Positions 1 through 7,524 of a DNA stretch of 64,000 nucleotides are shown here, piece by piece. Source of the DNA: Geodermatophilus ruber (GTDB taxonomy: Bacteria > Actinomycetota > Actinomycetes > Mycobacteriales > Geodermatophilaceae); the NCBI RefSeq assembly GCF_900114385.1, contig NZ_FOSW01000002.1:434001-498000 (forward strand), given 5' to 3'. Numbering within the stretch: the first letter of the stretch is position 1; the number at the start of each line of letters is the position of its first letter. The position numbers and the translations under genes are program-made. Under the pieces are notes generated by a model that was not told the origin of the DNA, did not search any database, and saw nothing but the letters and a program-made list of their open reading frames with translations.

Positions 1-93
1 GTCGCCGTGTTCGCTGACGTTCGTCGTCAGCAGGTCGGGAAGGGCCTCGTCGGGGCCCACCTCGGTCGTCGCGGGGATGCTGAACTCGCGCAC
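1..93 (-). CDS. Long-chain acyl-CoA synthetase, N-terminal fragment (FadD15-like)
   Basis: Only the first 31 codons are inside the window; the gene continues past the left edge. The peptide starts VREFSIPATTEVGPDEALPD, which resembles the N-terminus of FadD15-type AMP-forming acyl-CoA ligases. The GTG start has a strong ribosome site (GGAGGAGAGG) about 7 nt upstream. A TAGATT hexamer at 163-168 on this strand could be its promoter, divergent from the SRPBCC gene. The neighbourhood (SRPBCC, ArsA-like, PlsC) also follows fadD15 in mycobacteria. No catalytic motif is visible, so the call rests on the N-terminus and synteny. Confidence 0.7.
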   Translation of the reverse strand, partial: MREFSIPATTEVGPDEALPDLLTTNVSEHGD

Positions 94-234
94 GCCTGGT
101 CCTCTCCTCCCCGCCGGTCCGAGGCATCGTCGCCCGCGGCCCCGGTGCAGGGTCGTCTCGACAATCTAACGGCTGGTTCTACCCATGAGTAGCGCAGCAA
201 GTGACGGTCGGCACGCGGGGCGTCGGCGAACGGT

Positions 235-240
235 TAGCCT
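235..240 (+). promoter_or_regulatory. Leaderless -10 hexamer TAGCCT for the SRPBCC gene
   Basis: TAGCCT ends 7 nt before the ATG at 248 and there is no purine-rich ribosome site between them. This fits a leaderless transcript starting at the start codon. Confidence 0.5.
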
Positions 241-247
241 GCTGCCC

Positions 248-682
248 ATGGCCGACCAGTCCACGCAGTCGATCACCGTCGCGGCGCCGCCGTCCGACGT
301 CATGGCGGTCATCGCCGACTTCCCGGCCTACCCGCAGTGGGTGGCCGCCACGAAGAAGGTGGAGGTGCTCGGGACCGGCGCCGACGGCCGGGCCACGCGG
401 GTCCACTTCGTGCTCGACGCCGGTGCGGTCAAGGACGACTACGTCCTCGACTACACCTGGGACGGCGACCGGTCGGTGTCCTGGACCCTGGTGCAGGGGC
501 AGATGCAGAAGCGCCAGCAGGGCTCCTACACCCTGGTCGAGACCGCGCCCGGCACCACCGAGGTCACCTACGCCATCGCCATCGACCTGTCCATCCCGAT
601 GCTCGGGATGATCAAGCGCAAGGCGGAGAAGGTCATCCTGGACACCGCGCTCAAGGAGCTCAAGAAGCGCGTCGAGGGCTGA
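248..682 (+). CDS. SRPBCC (START/polyketide cyclase-like) family protein
   Basis: 144 aa, the usual size for a single SRPBCC domain. The N-terminal strand (STQSITVAAPPSDVMAVIAD) followed by FPAYPQWVAATKKVEVLG is typical of the family, whose helix-grip fold holds hydrophobic ligands. The C-terminal helix is MIKRKAEKVILDTALKELKK. It resembles M. tuberculosis Rv2185c (TB16.3) in sequence type and position, between fadD15 and the ArsA-like gene. The ATG at 248 is preferred because a -10-like hexamer lies 7 nt upstream. Ligand unknown; a lipid-related role is inferred from neighbours only. Confidence 0.85.
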   Translation: MADQSTQSITVAAPPSDVMAVIADFPAYPQWVAATKKVEVLGTGADGRATRVHFVLDAGAVKDDYVLDYTWDGDRSVSWTLVQGQMQKRQQGSYTLVETAPGTTEVTYAIAIDLSIPMLGMIKRKAEKVILDTALKELKKRVEG

Positions 683-690
683 GCGGCCCG

Positions 691-1848
691 GTGCACACGC
701 TGCTCCTCACCGGTCCCGGCGGGGCCGGGACCTCCACGCTCGCCGCGGCGGCCGCCGTGCGGTCCGCCCGCTCGGGCCGGCGCACGCTCCTGCTCACCCG
801 CCCCGGCGCGCAGCGGTCCGACCTGGCGGCGGTCGCGGGGCTGGCGGTCGACCGGGTCGAGCCGCTGGGCGCGCTGGAGGCGCTGTGGGCCTCCATCACC
901 GGCAGCGCCGCCGCGGCCGGCCTGGCCCTGCCCCCGGCGAGCTCGGTCGTGCCGCTGCCCGGTGCCGGCGAGCTCGCGCTGCTCGCCCGGCTGGCCCGCG
1001 CCGCCGCGGGGGACGAGGCCGACACGGTGGTCCTGGACGCCGGCCCGCTGGAGTCGGCCACCGCACTCGTCGCCCTCCCCGGGGCGCTGCGGTGGTGGCT
1101 GGACCGGGCGCTGCCGGCCCGGCTGCGCATGCTCGGTGCCCTCCGCACGGCCGCCGTCCGCAGCGGGGCGGCCCGCCCCGGCCCGGCCGACGTCGTGCTG
1201 GCCGCCGTCCCGGGGCTCGAGGAGCTGCTCGGCCGGCTCACCCTGACCGACCCGGCGACCACGGAGATCCAGCTGGTCGCCGTGCCCCGGCCGGACGCCG
1301 TCGCGCGGCTGCGGGCGGCGGTGACCGTGCTGGCGCTGCACGGCCAGCGGCCCAGCGCCGTCCTGGCCCGGGTGCTGCCGGCCGGTGGCGCCGGCGCGTG
1401 GTGGGCGCGGCGGGCCGCCGAGCAGGACGCCGTCCTCGCCGAGCTGGCCGGTCTCGCCCCGGTGCACCGCGTCGAGGAGGCGGCCGAGGTCCCGGCCGGG
1501 GCGCAGGCCCTCGCCGGGCTGCTGCCCGAGGGCGGCGCCGGCCGGGTCCCGGCGCCGCCCAGGGCCCCGGCGGCCGAGCGGGTGGCCGATGGCTGGCGGC
1601 TGGCCGTCCCGCTGCCCTGGGCCGAGCGGGACGGCCTGGAGCTGACCCGGTGGGAGGACGACCTGGTGGTCACGGTCGCCGGAGCGCGCCGGTCGATCCG
1701 GCTCGACCCGCTCCTGCGGCGCTGCCGGGTCACCGCCGGCCGGCTCGCCGACCCGGGCACCGCCGCGGCCCGGCTCGATGTCTCCTTCGCGCCCGATCCG
1801 CACCAGTGGCCGGCCGACCTGCTGGCCGCCGAGGGGAGTGACCGATGA
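691..1848 (+). CDS. ArsA/GET3-like protein with degenerate P-loop
   Basis: 385 aa. The N-terminus MHTLLLTGPGGAGTSTLAAA aligns with the deviant Walker A of ArsA/GET3 (GKGGVGKST), but both lysines are absent (P and T instead). The later stretch VVLDAGPLESATALVALPGA corresponds to the DTAPTGHTLRLLSLP loop, also altered. The C-terminal ~90 residues (WRLAVPLPWAERDGLEL...) look like the HSP20-like domain of actinobacterial ArsA homologues. It follows the SRPBCC gene by 8 nt and overlaps the next gene by 4 nt (ATGA). The fold is clear, but ATPase activity is doubtful. The Rv2184c counterpart sits at the same place. Confidence 0.8.
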   Translation: MHTLLLTGPGGAGTSTLAAAAAVRSARSGRRTLLLTRPGAQRSDLAAVAGLAVDRVEPLGALEALWASITGSAAAAGLALPPASSVVPLPGAGELALLARLARAAAGDEADTVVLDAGPLESATALVALPGALRWWLDRALPARLRMLGALRTAAVRSGAARPGPADVVLAAVPGLEELLGRLTLTDPATTEIQLVAVPRPDAVARLRAAVTVLALHGQRPSAVLARVLPAGGAGAWWARRAAEQDAVLAELAGLAPVHRVEEAAEVPAGAQALAGLLPEGGAGRVPAPPRAPAAERVADGWRLAVPLPWAERDGLELTRWEDDLVVTVAGARRSIRLDPLLRRCRVTAGRLADPGTAAARLDVSFAPDPHQWPADLLAAEGSDR

Positions 1849-2201
1849 CCGACGGATCCGACTGGGTGGAGCAGGCCCGCCGGCTGGTCTCCGGGCTGGG
1901 CCACACGCTGGGCGAGAGCCTCCGCAGTCCGGGCGCCGACGCGCAGCACGGGAGCGACTGCCGCTGGTGCCCGCTGTGCCAGGCCGCGGCGGTGCTGCGC
2001 GGCGAGCGCCCGGAGATCACCGCGGCGCTGGCCGACGCGTTGAGCAGCGCGGCCACCGCGCTGCGGGCGTACGCCGAGTCCCCGGCCCCCGCGGCGCAGG
2101 CCCAGCCGGGGACCGCGGAGGAGCCCGGGCCGGACACCGCGGGGGAGCCCGAGCCGCCGGGGGGCGGCCCTTCGGCGGTGCAGCGGATCGAGATCGCCTG
2201 A
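1845..2201 (+). CDS. Conserved actinobacterial protein with WCPLCQ motif (DUF5304-like)
   Basis: 118 aa, acidic and Pro/Ala-rich after residue 75. The only motif is CRWCPLCQAAAVLRGERPEI (around residues 40-60), with three cysteines that could bind metal or form a disulfide. Helical N-terminus (WVEQARRLVSGLGHTLGESL). It overlaps the ArsA-like gene (ATGA) and its stop directly abuts the GTG of the glucokinase, so the three are one operon. Small WCPLC proteins recur between ArsA-like and ROK genes in actinomycetes; their function is unknown. Confidence 0.7.
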   Translation: MTDGSDWVEQARRLVSGLGHTLGESLRSPGADAQHGSDCRWCPLCQAAAVLRGERPEITAALADALSSAATALRAYAESPAPAAQAQPGTAEEPGPDTAGEPEPPGGGPSAVQRIEIA

Positions 2202-3194
2202 GTGGCCGTCGAGAGCGGGGCCGCCGACCTGCCCGCGCTGGGCATCGACGTCGGGGGCACGAAGGTGGCCGGGGGCCTCGTCGCCCCCGACGGCACGGTC
2301 CTCGCCACGGCCCGGCGGGCGACGCCGGGTGCGTCGGTGAGCGAGACCGAGGACGCCATCGCCGCGGTGGTCGAGGAGCTGGCGGGAGCACGGTCGGCGC
2401 CGGTGGTCGGCGTCGGGATCGGGGCGGCCGGCTGGTTCGACCGGACCGGGGACACCGTCCTGTTCAGCCCGCACCTGGCCTGGCGCAACTCGACGCTGCG
2501 CAAGGACCTCGCCGCGCGGCTGCAGCAGCCGATGTGGGTGGGCAACGACGCCGACGCCGCCGCCTGGGCCGAGTACCGCTACGGCGCCGCCCGAGGCGCC
2601 GACCTCGCGCTGATGATCACCCTGGGCACCGGCATCGGCGGCGGCATCGTGATGAACGGCCGGCTGCAGCGGGGCGCGCACGGGGTGGCGGGGGAGTGGG
2701 GCCACATGCGGGTGGTCCCGGACGGCCGGCTGTGCGCCTGCGGCAACCGCGGCTGCTGGGAGCAGTACGCCAGCGGCACCGCGCTCGGCCAGACCGCGCG
2801 CGAGGTGGCCCGCAACTCCCCGGCCGCGGCCGCGCTGCTCCTGGAGCGGGTGGACGACGACGCCGACCGGTTGACCGGTGAGCACGTGGCGACGGCCGCG
2901 GCCGAGGGGGACCCGCTGGCGCTGGAGCTGCTGGCCGACGTCGGGCACTGGCTCGGGCAGGGCATCGCCGACCTGGCCGCCGTCCTGGACCCGGAGGTCG
3001 TCGTCATCGGCGGCGGGGTCAGCGTGCTCGGCGAGATGCTGCTCGCCCCGGCGCGGGAGCGGTTGCGGCGGGCGCTGCCCGGCCGCGGCTTCCGGCCCGG
3101 ACCGCGGGTGGTCGCCGCCCGGCTGGGCGCCCAGGCGGGGCTGGTGGGCGCCGCCGACCTGGTCCGCCGCGCGGTCGCCGACGACGAGGTCTGA
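2202..3194 (+). CDS. glkA: ROK-family glucokinase
   Basis: 330 aa. Phosphorylates glucose (ATP) in the cytoplasm. Visible motifs are the phosphate loop IDVGGTKVAGGLV near the start, VGNDADAAAWAEYR with the catalytic-base Asp, the second phosphate loop TLGTGIGGGI, and the ROK zinc site (GHMR then CACGNRGCWEQY). Length is normal for actinobacterial glucokinases. GTG start immediately after the preceding TGA implies translational coupling. The stop codon is the first base triplet of a perfect inverted repeat (3192-3240). Sugar specificity is inferred from family and context. Confidence 0.9.
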   Translation: MAVESGAADLPALGIDVGGTKVAGGLVAPDGTVLATARRATPGASVSETEDAIAAVVEELAGARSAPVVGVGIGAAGWFDRTGDTVLFSPHLAWRNSTLRKDLAARLQQPMWVGNDADAAAWAEYRYGAARGADLALMITLGTGIGGGIVMNGRLQRGAHGVAGEWGHMRVVPDGRLCACGNRGCWEQYASGTALGQTAREVARNSPAAAALLLERVDDDADRLTGEHVATAAAEGDPLALELLADVGHWLGQGIADLAAVLDPEVVVIGGGVSVLGEMLLAPARERLRRALPGRGFRPGPRVVAARLGAQAGLVGAADLVRRAVADDEV

Positions 3195-3240
3195 GCGGAG
3201 TGGGTTCGTCCGCGTCACGCGGACGAACCCACTCCGCTCA
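3192..3240. terminator. Bidirectional terminator hairpin containing both stop codons
   Basis: A perfect 24-bp inverted repeat (arms 3192-3215 and 3217-3240, one unpaired centre base at 3216) lies between two convergent genes. The outer TGA of each arm is the stop codon of one gene: glucokinase on +, the TIGR00300 enzyme on -. Each strand's mRNA would fold into the same long stem. There is no U-tract, as is common in actinobacteria. Confidence 0.85.
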
Positions 3241-4485
3241 GGTGAGCTCGCGGGCCAGCTGCTCCAGGAACAGGCCGATGTCGGTGACGATCCCCGTCGC
3301 CTGCGCGCTGCCCCGGTCGGCCAGCTTGGTCACCGTCGCCGGGTTGATGTCCACGCACACCAGCGGCACCGCCGCGGGGAGGATGTTCCCCGTCGCGATC
3401 GCGTGCAGCATCGTCGCCAGCATGATCGCGAAACCGACGTCCGGCAGGTGGGCGCGCATCGCCCGCTGCCCCTCGAGCACGTCGGTGTGGACGTCCGGCA
3501 GGGGGCCGTCGTCGCGCACCGAGCCGACCAGCACGAACGGCTTGCCGGCGCGGACCATCGCGTGCATCACCCCGCCGGTGAGCACGCCGGAGTCGACGGC
3601 GGCGGCGATCGACCCCGCCCGGCGGATGGTGTTGATCGCCCGGATGTGGTGCTCGTGCCCGTGCGGCACCCCCGCGCCCTTGGCCAGGTCGACCCCCAGG
3701 GAGGTGCCGTACAGGGCCGACTCGATGTCGTGGGTGGCCAGCGCGTTCCCGGCGAAGAGGATGTCGACGTAGCCGGCCTCCACCAGCCGGACCATCGCCG
3801 GGGCGGCGCCGGTGTGCACGATCGCCGGCCCCCCGACCCAGAGCACCTTCTGGCCCGCGGCCCGCACCTCGCGCATCCGCTCGGCGATCTGCCGGACCAG
3901 CACCACCTGCGGCTTCTCGCTCGACGCGGCCGACGACATGAAGCTGAACTCCTCCTCGTCCCCGCGGGCCACGGTAGGGGGCATCTCCACCCGTACGCCG
4001 TGGGCCCCGCAGACCACCTGCTCGCCGGCGCGCACGTCGCTGACCGGCACGGTGCGGACGAGGATCCGCCCACCCTCCCGGCCGTCGCGTTCGCCGACGA
4101 CCAGGCCGCAGTCCATCTCGGCGCGGTCCACCGGCAGCCACTCCCGGTCCAGCCGCACGTAGGTGCGGAGGTTGGTGGTGGAGTAGAAGTCCTCGGGGAA
4201 GACGCCGTCGGTCGGCGCCGGGCGCAGGGTCGCCGTGCCCGGGTCCACGGCGTTGGCGCCGTGGGTCTGCAGGCGCATGACGATCCGCTCGAGCAGCTCG
4301 GCGTCGGGCGCGCTGATCCGCACGAGCGCCCGGGACTCGTCCGCGTGCTGCCGGCCCACGTCGAGGTGCTCGATCAGGTAGTCCCCGCCGTACTCCAGGA
4401 CGTCGTCGAGCACCCGGGCCAGGATGCCGGTGTCCATGAGGTGGCCGGTCAGCGTGACGGTGGTGGCGTGCGGCACGGGGTCCAC
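3238..4485 (-). CDS. TIGR00300 / LOR-SDH domain protein (archaeal-type ornithine cyclodeaminase-like)
   Basis: 415 aa. The N-terminus (TVTLTGHLMDTGILARVLDD, GGDYLIEHLDVG) is the LOR/SDH conserved domain. The C-terminal part is Rossmann-like (VLWVGGPAIVHTGAAPAMV, AGNALATHDIESALYGTSLG, GGVMHAMVRAGKPFVLVGSV). Proteins of this family include archaeal ornithine cyclodeaminases and the C-terminal half of cyanobacterial AgrE, so conversion of ornithine to proline is a reasonable but unproven guess. The GTG at 4485 is chosen because a TAGCCT hexamer lies 7 nt upstream (leaderless); a GTG three codons in is the alternative. No arginine-metabolism gene is adjacent. Confidence 0.7.
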   Translation of the reverse strand: MDPVPHATTVTLTGHLMDTGILARVLDDVLEYGGDYLIEHLDVGRQHADESRALVRISAPDAELLERIVMRLQTHGANAVDPGTATLRPAPTDGVFPEDFYSTTNLRTYVRLDREWLPVDRAEMDCGLVVGERDGREGGRILVRTVPVSDVRAGEQVVCGAHGVRVEMPPTVARGDEEEFSFMSSAASSEKPQVVLVRQIAERMREVRAAGQKVLWVGGPAIVHTGAAPAMVRLVEAGYVDILFAGNALATHDIESALYGTSLGVDLAKGAGVPHGHEHHIRAINTIRRAGSIAAAVDSGVLTGGVMHAMVRAGKPFVLVGSVRDDGPLPDVHTDVLEGQRAMRAHLPDVGFAIMLATMLHAIATGNILPAAVPLVCVDINPATVTKLADRGSAQATGIVTDIGLFLEQLARELT

Positions 4486-4492
4486 CCGACGC

Positions 4493-4498
4493 AGGCTA
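4493..4498 (-). promoter_or_regulatory. Leaderless -10 hexamer TAGCCT for the TIGR00300 gene
   Basis: On the minus strand TAGCCT ends 7 nt before the GTG at 4485. No ribosome site lies between. Confidence 0.5.
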
Positions 4499-4520
4499 GG
4501 GGAGCCGTAGCCGCCGACGA

Positions 4521-5201
4521 TCAGACGACGGCGCCGTCGTCCCCGTCGTCCACCGACCGTTCCCGCATCCGGGACACGACCAGCCAGGCCCCGCCGGCGA
4601 TCGCGGCGACGCCCAGCACCAGGCCGGTGTCGGAGGACAGCCCCAGCACCCGCGGGGCCGCCAGCAGCACCAGGCCCACGGCGACGAGCAGCACCGCGTA
4701 CAGGGACCGCGGGGACGGCGCGGGCAGCGGCGGGGGCGGGGGCGGCTCGTAGTGCTCCTCGGGCAGATCGAGCACCGACGGCTCGGCCGGCGCCGGTGGC
4801 GAACCCGCGGCGGGCTCCTCCCGGACGACGGTGCGGCCGTTCTCGGCCTCGAAGGCGGCCACGATGCGCGCCCACTCGGCGTCTTCGTCGACCTCCTGCC
4901 GGGATACCCGGCGGTCCGGGCCCGCCGCCGGCTCCGGGTGGTGCTCGTCGACGTGCTGGTCGACCAGCACGCGACCCTCACGGCTGCGGGCGCGGTCGAC
5001 GAACAGCCGGTCGGTCGGCGGGCTGGGCAGCGACACGGTGCGGGTGTATGGCTCGACGTCGGCCGACGGCTCCAGGTAGGCGGCGATGCCCACCTCGCGC
5101 AGCAGGTCGAGCAGGAGCTCCCCGACGCGGGGGTCGACGTCGCGCAACGGCGTCCAGAGGGTGGCGTCGAGCCCGTTGTCGCGCCGTCCCCGGCCGCTCA
5201 C
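4521..5201 (-). CDS. Conserved actinobacterial membrane protein of unknown function
   Basis: 226 aa. The N-terminal cytoplasmic part contains LLLDLLREVGIAAYLEPSAD and DRLFVDRARS, a pattern seen in uncharacterised actinobacterial proteins. A long acidic/Pro linker (LPEEHYEPPPPPPLPAPSP) leads to two C-terminal hydrophobic helices (LYAVLLVAVGLVLLAAPRVLG and TGLVLGVAAIAGGAWLVVS). The GTG start overlaps the esterase stop as GTGA, so it is translated after the esterase. Function unknown. Confidence 0.65.
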   Translation of the reverse strand: MSGRGRRDNGLDATLWTPLRDVDPRVGELLLDLLREVGIAAYLEPSADVEPYTRTVSLPSPPTDRLFVDRARSREGRVLVDQHVDEHHPEPAAGPDRRVSRQEVDEDAEWARIVAAFEAENGRTVVREEPAAGSPPAPAEPSVLDLPEEHYEPPPPPPLPAPSPRSLYAVLLVAVGLVLLAAPRVLGLSSDTGLVLGVAAIAGGAWLVVSRMRERSVDDGDDGAVV

Positions 5202-6001
5202 GGCGCCCCGTCGCGGGTGGCGGGCACGCGCGCCCGGATCCAGTCGACCGACCCGGCGAAGATTCGCGGGGCGTCGTTGTCCAGCGTGGCGACGTGGTAG
5301 CTGTCTTCGAGCAGCACCTCGGTGGTGTCGGTGCTGGAGACCCCGGCCAGGAGCACCCGCACCGACGCCGGCTCGACGACGTGGTCGGTGACGCTGCGGA
5401 AGACCAGCAGGGGAGCGGTCACCCGGGCGAGGTCCGCGCGGGTCGCCGTCCACAGCCGCCGCAGGCCCAGCACCGCGCGGGTGGGCAGCGCGGCGTAGGC
5501 GCGCTCGGTGACGCCGGGCTTCTTGATGTCGTCGGCGATCGCCTTCCAGCGGGGGGTCAGCCGGGCCAGCAGCGGCAGCAGCTTCGCGTCCAGCCGCTCG
5601 GTGAGCAGGGAGGGGTTGACCAGCACCAGGCCGGCGATGTCGTCCGGGCGCAGTTCGGCGAGGCGGATCGCCAGGGTGCCGCCCATCGACAGGCCGCCGA
5701 CGACGACGCGGTCGCACTCGGCGGCCAGCTCGTCGAGGGCGCCGCTGACGGCGGCCAGCCACTGCTCCTCCGTGCTGGCGTTGCAGTCCTGCCAGCGGGT
5801 GCCGTGGCCGGGCAGCAGCGGCGCCCGGACGGCGAACCCCGCGGCGGCCAGGTGCTCGCCCCACGGCCGGATGCTGAACGGCGACCCGGTGAACCCGTGG
5901 ACCAGCAGCACGCCGGTGCCCCCGCCGGCCGCGCCGCCGGGGAAGGCGAACGGCTCGGCGCCGGGCCGCACGGCGGCTGGGGGCGCCTGGTCAGTGGGCA
6001 C
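5198..6001 (-). CDS. Alpha/beta hydrolase, carboxylesterase (Est30/monoacylglycerol lipase type)
   Basis: 267 aa. Oxyanion motif HGFTGSPFSIRPW, nucleophile elbow GLSMGG, acid in SVTDHVVEP and histidine in DSYHVATLDND. These match the small carboxylesterase family acting on short- to medium-chain esters or monoacylglycerols in the cytosol. The GTG (VPTDQAPP) at 6001 is taken as start; longer in-frame N-terminal extensions lack a ribosome site. It heads a two-gene minus-strand operon with the membrane protein and diverges from the acyltransferase, so both may serve lipid turnover (inference). Confidence 0.85.
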   Translation of the reverse strand: MPTDQAPPAAVRPGAEPFAFPGGAAGGGTGVLLVHGFTGSPFSIRPWGEHLAAAGFAVRAPLLPGHGTRWQDCNASTEEQWLAAVSGALDELAAECDRVVVGGLSMGGTLAIRLAELRPDDIAGLVLVNPSLLTERLDAKLLPLLARLTPRWKAIADDIKKPGVTERAYAALPTRAVLGLRRLWTATRADLARVTAPLLVFRSVTDHVVEPASVRVLLAGVSSTDTTEVLLEDSYHVATLDNDAPRIFAGSVDWIRARVPATRDGAP

Positions 6002-6126
6002 GAAGGTCCTCCTCGGCGTCGGCCGCGGTGCCGACCGGCTGGGCGAGCGGGTGCACCGGAGGCGCGCGGACCCGCAATTGTCCATCGGCCGCCGGGCTCC
6101 TTAGTCTGGCAGCCCCCGAGGGAGGC

Positions 6127-6894
6127 GTGTTGTTCTACTGGTTCCTCAAGTTCGTGGCGATCGGCCCGGTCGTGAAGCTGGTGTTCCGCCCCCGGGCGGA
6201 GGGCACCGGCAGCGTGCCCCGCACCGGTGCCGCCATCCTGGCAAGCAATCATCTGTCCGCGGCCGACTGGATCTTCATGCCGCTGTCGCTGCGCCGGCGG
6301 GTGACCTTCCTGGCCAAGGCCGAGTACTTCACCGGCTCAGGGATCAAGGGCTTTCTCCAGCGGGCCTTCTTCTCCGGAGCCGGCCAGGTGCCGATCGACC
6401 GCAGCAGCGCCTCGGCCGCGGAGGACGCGATCCGGACCGGTCGGCGCATCCTGCGCGAGGGCAAGCTGCTCGGCATCTACCCCGAGGGCACTCGCTCGCC
6501 CGACGGCCGGCGGCTCTTCCGCGGCAAGACCGGGGTGGCCCGGATGGCGCTGGAGGCCGGCGTCCCGGTGGTGCCGGTGGCGATGATCTACCGGCCGCGG
6601 CGGCTGCCGCTGGTGGGGCACAAGCTGCCGAAGGTGTGCGTGCGGTTCGGCCGGCCGCTGGACTTCAGCCGCTACGAGGGGCTGGCGGGGGACCGGTTCG
6701 TCGAGCGGTCGATCACCGACGAGATCATGTACGAGATCATGACGCTGTCGGGGCAGGAGTACGTCGACGTCTACGGCGCCGCGGTGAAGAAGTCGATGGG
6801 CGCCACCGGTGCGTCGGCCTCCGAGGTGCTCAGCCGGCTGCTGCCGCCCTCGGACGAGGCCGCCGACCGCGCCCCGGAGTCCCTCGCCGGCTGA
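6127..6894 (+). CDS. plsC: 1-acyl-sn-glycerol-3-phosphate acyltransferase (PlsC family)
   Basis: 255 aa. Motif I NHLSAADWIF (the family pattern is NHxSxxDxxx), the glycerophosphate-binding FFSGAGQVPIDRSS region and motif III YPEGTRSPDG are all present. It transfers acyl groups to lysophosphatidate at the inner membrane face. The N-terminus (LFYWFLKFVAIGPVVKLVF) is a hydrophobic anchor. GTG start with GGGAGG just upstream; a TAGTCT hexamer at 6102-6107 is a likely -10. Positional counterpart of Rv2182c. Confidence 0.9.
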   Translation: MLFYWFLKFVAIGPVVKLVFRPRAEGTGSVPRTGAAILASNHLSAADWIFMPLSLRRRVTFLAKAEYFTGSGIKGFLQRAFFSGAGQVPIDRSSASAAEDAIRTGRRILREGKLLGIYPEGTRSPDGRRLFRGKTGVARMALEAGVPVVPVAMIYRPRRLPLVGHKLPKVCVRFGRPLDFSRYEGLAGDRFVERSITDEIMYEIMTLSGQEYVDVYGAAVKKSMGATGASASEVLSRLLPPSDEAADRAPESLAG

Positions 6895-6895
6895 G

Positions 6896-6927
6896 CCCCG
6901 GACGGTTGTGGCGCGAACCGGCCGGGG
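6896..6927. terminator. Bidirectional terminator between plsC and tetR
   Basis: Arms CCCCGG-A-CGGTT (6896-6907) and AACCG-G-CCGGGG (6916-6927) pair around an 8-nt loop, with only the A/G mismatch. It sits exactly between two convergent genes. Confidence 0.65.
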
Positions 6928-7524
6928 TCAGCGGTCGAGGAGGCGGTCGAGGACGTCGGTGAGCAGCCGAAGCAGCTCCGGGCGGGACGTCGCCGGGTCC
7001 CGCACCCACTGGTGGACCAGGTCCTCGGTGAAGGCGAACCAGGCCCGCACCAGCTGCCGGCGCAGCGCGTCGTCGGGCAGCTGCAGGGCACCGACCACCA
7101 GGTCGACGAGCGCCTCGCGGGTCTCCTCGTAGACCTCGGCCACCCACGGGTCCCCGCCGGCGGCGCCGCGGACGAACGCGATGTGGCTCTCCCGGTAGGT
7201 CTCCACCCAGCCCACGTAGCGGTCCAGCATGCCCGCGGCCTGCTCCTGCGGCGGGGCGCCCGGCCGCGGGGTCAGGTGGGCGCGCAGCAGGTCGGCGGCG
7301 GCGCGGGTGACCGCGGTGTAGTAGTCCCGCTTGGACGGGAAGTAGTGGAACAGCAGGCTGCGGCTGATCCCGGCCCGGCGGGCCACCTCGTCGATGGTGA
7401 GCTCCTGCACCGGGGTGGTGGGCAGCAGCTCCAGGCCGATCGCCACCAGCTGCGCCCGCCGGTCGCCGGCCGAGCGGCGGGCGCGGGGCGGCCCGGCCCC
7501 GGAGGACCGCTCAGGCGGCGGCAC
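6928..7524 (-). CDS. TetR-family transcriptional regulator
   Basis: 198 aa. The N-terminal helix-turn-helix reads LTIDEVARRAGISRSLLFHYFPSKRDYYTAV, the standard TetR pattern; the rest is helical ligand-binding domain. The GTG at 7524 overlaps the hydrolase gene by 14 nt, so it is the last gene of the monooxygenase-hydrolase-regulator operon. A likely target is the palindrome at 10041-10055 in the divergent promoter, giving autoregulation (inference). Confidence 0.88.
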   Translation of the reverse strand: MPPPERSSGAGPPRARRSAGDRRAQLVAIGLELLPTTPVQELTIDEVARRAGISRSLLFHYFPSKRDYYTAVTRAAADLLRAHLTPRPGAPPQEQAAGMLDRYVGWVETYRESHIAFVRGAAGGDPWVAEVYEETREALVDLVVGALQLPDDALRRQLVRAWFAFTEDLVHQWVRDPATSRPELLRLLTDVLDRLLDR

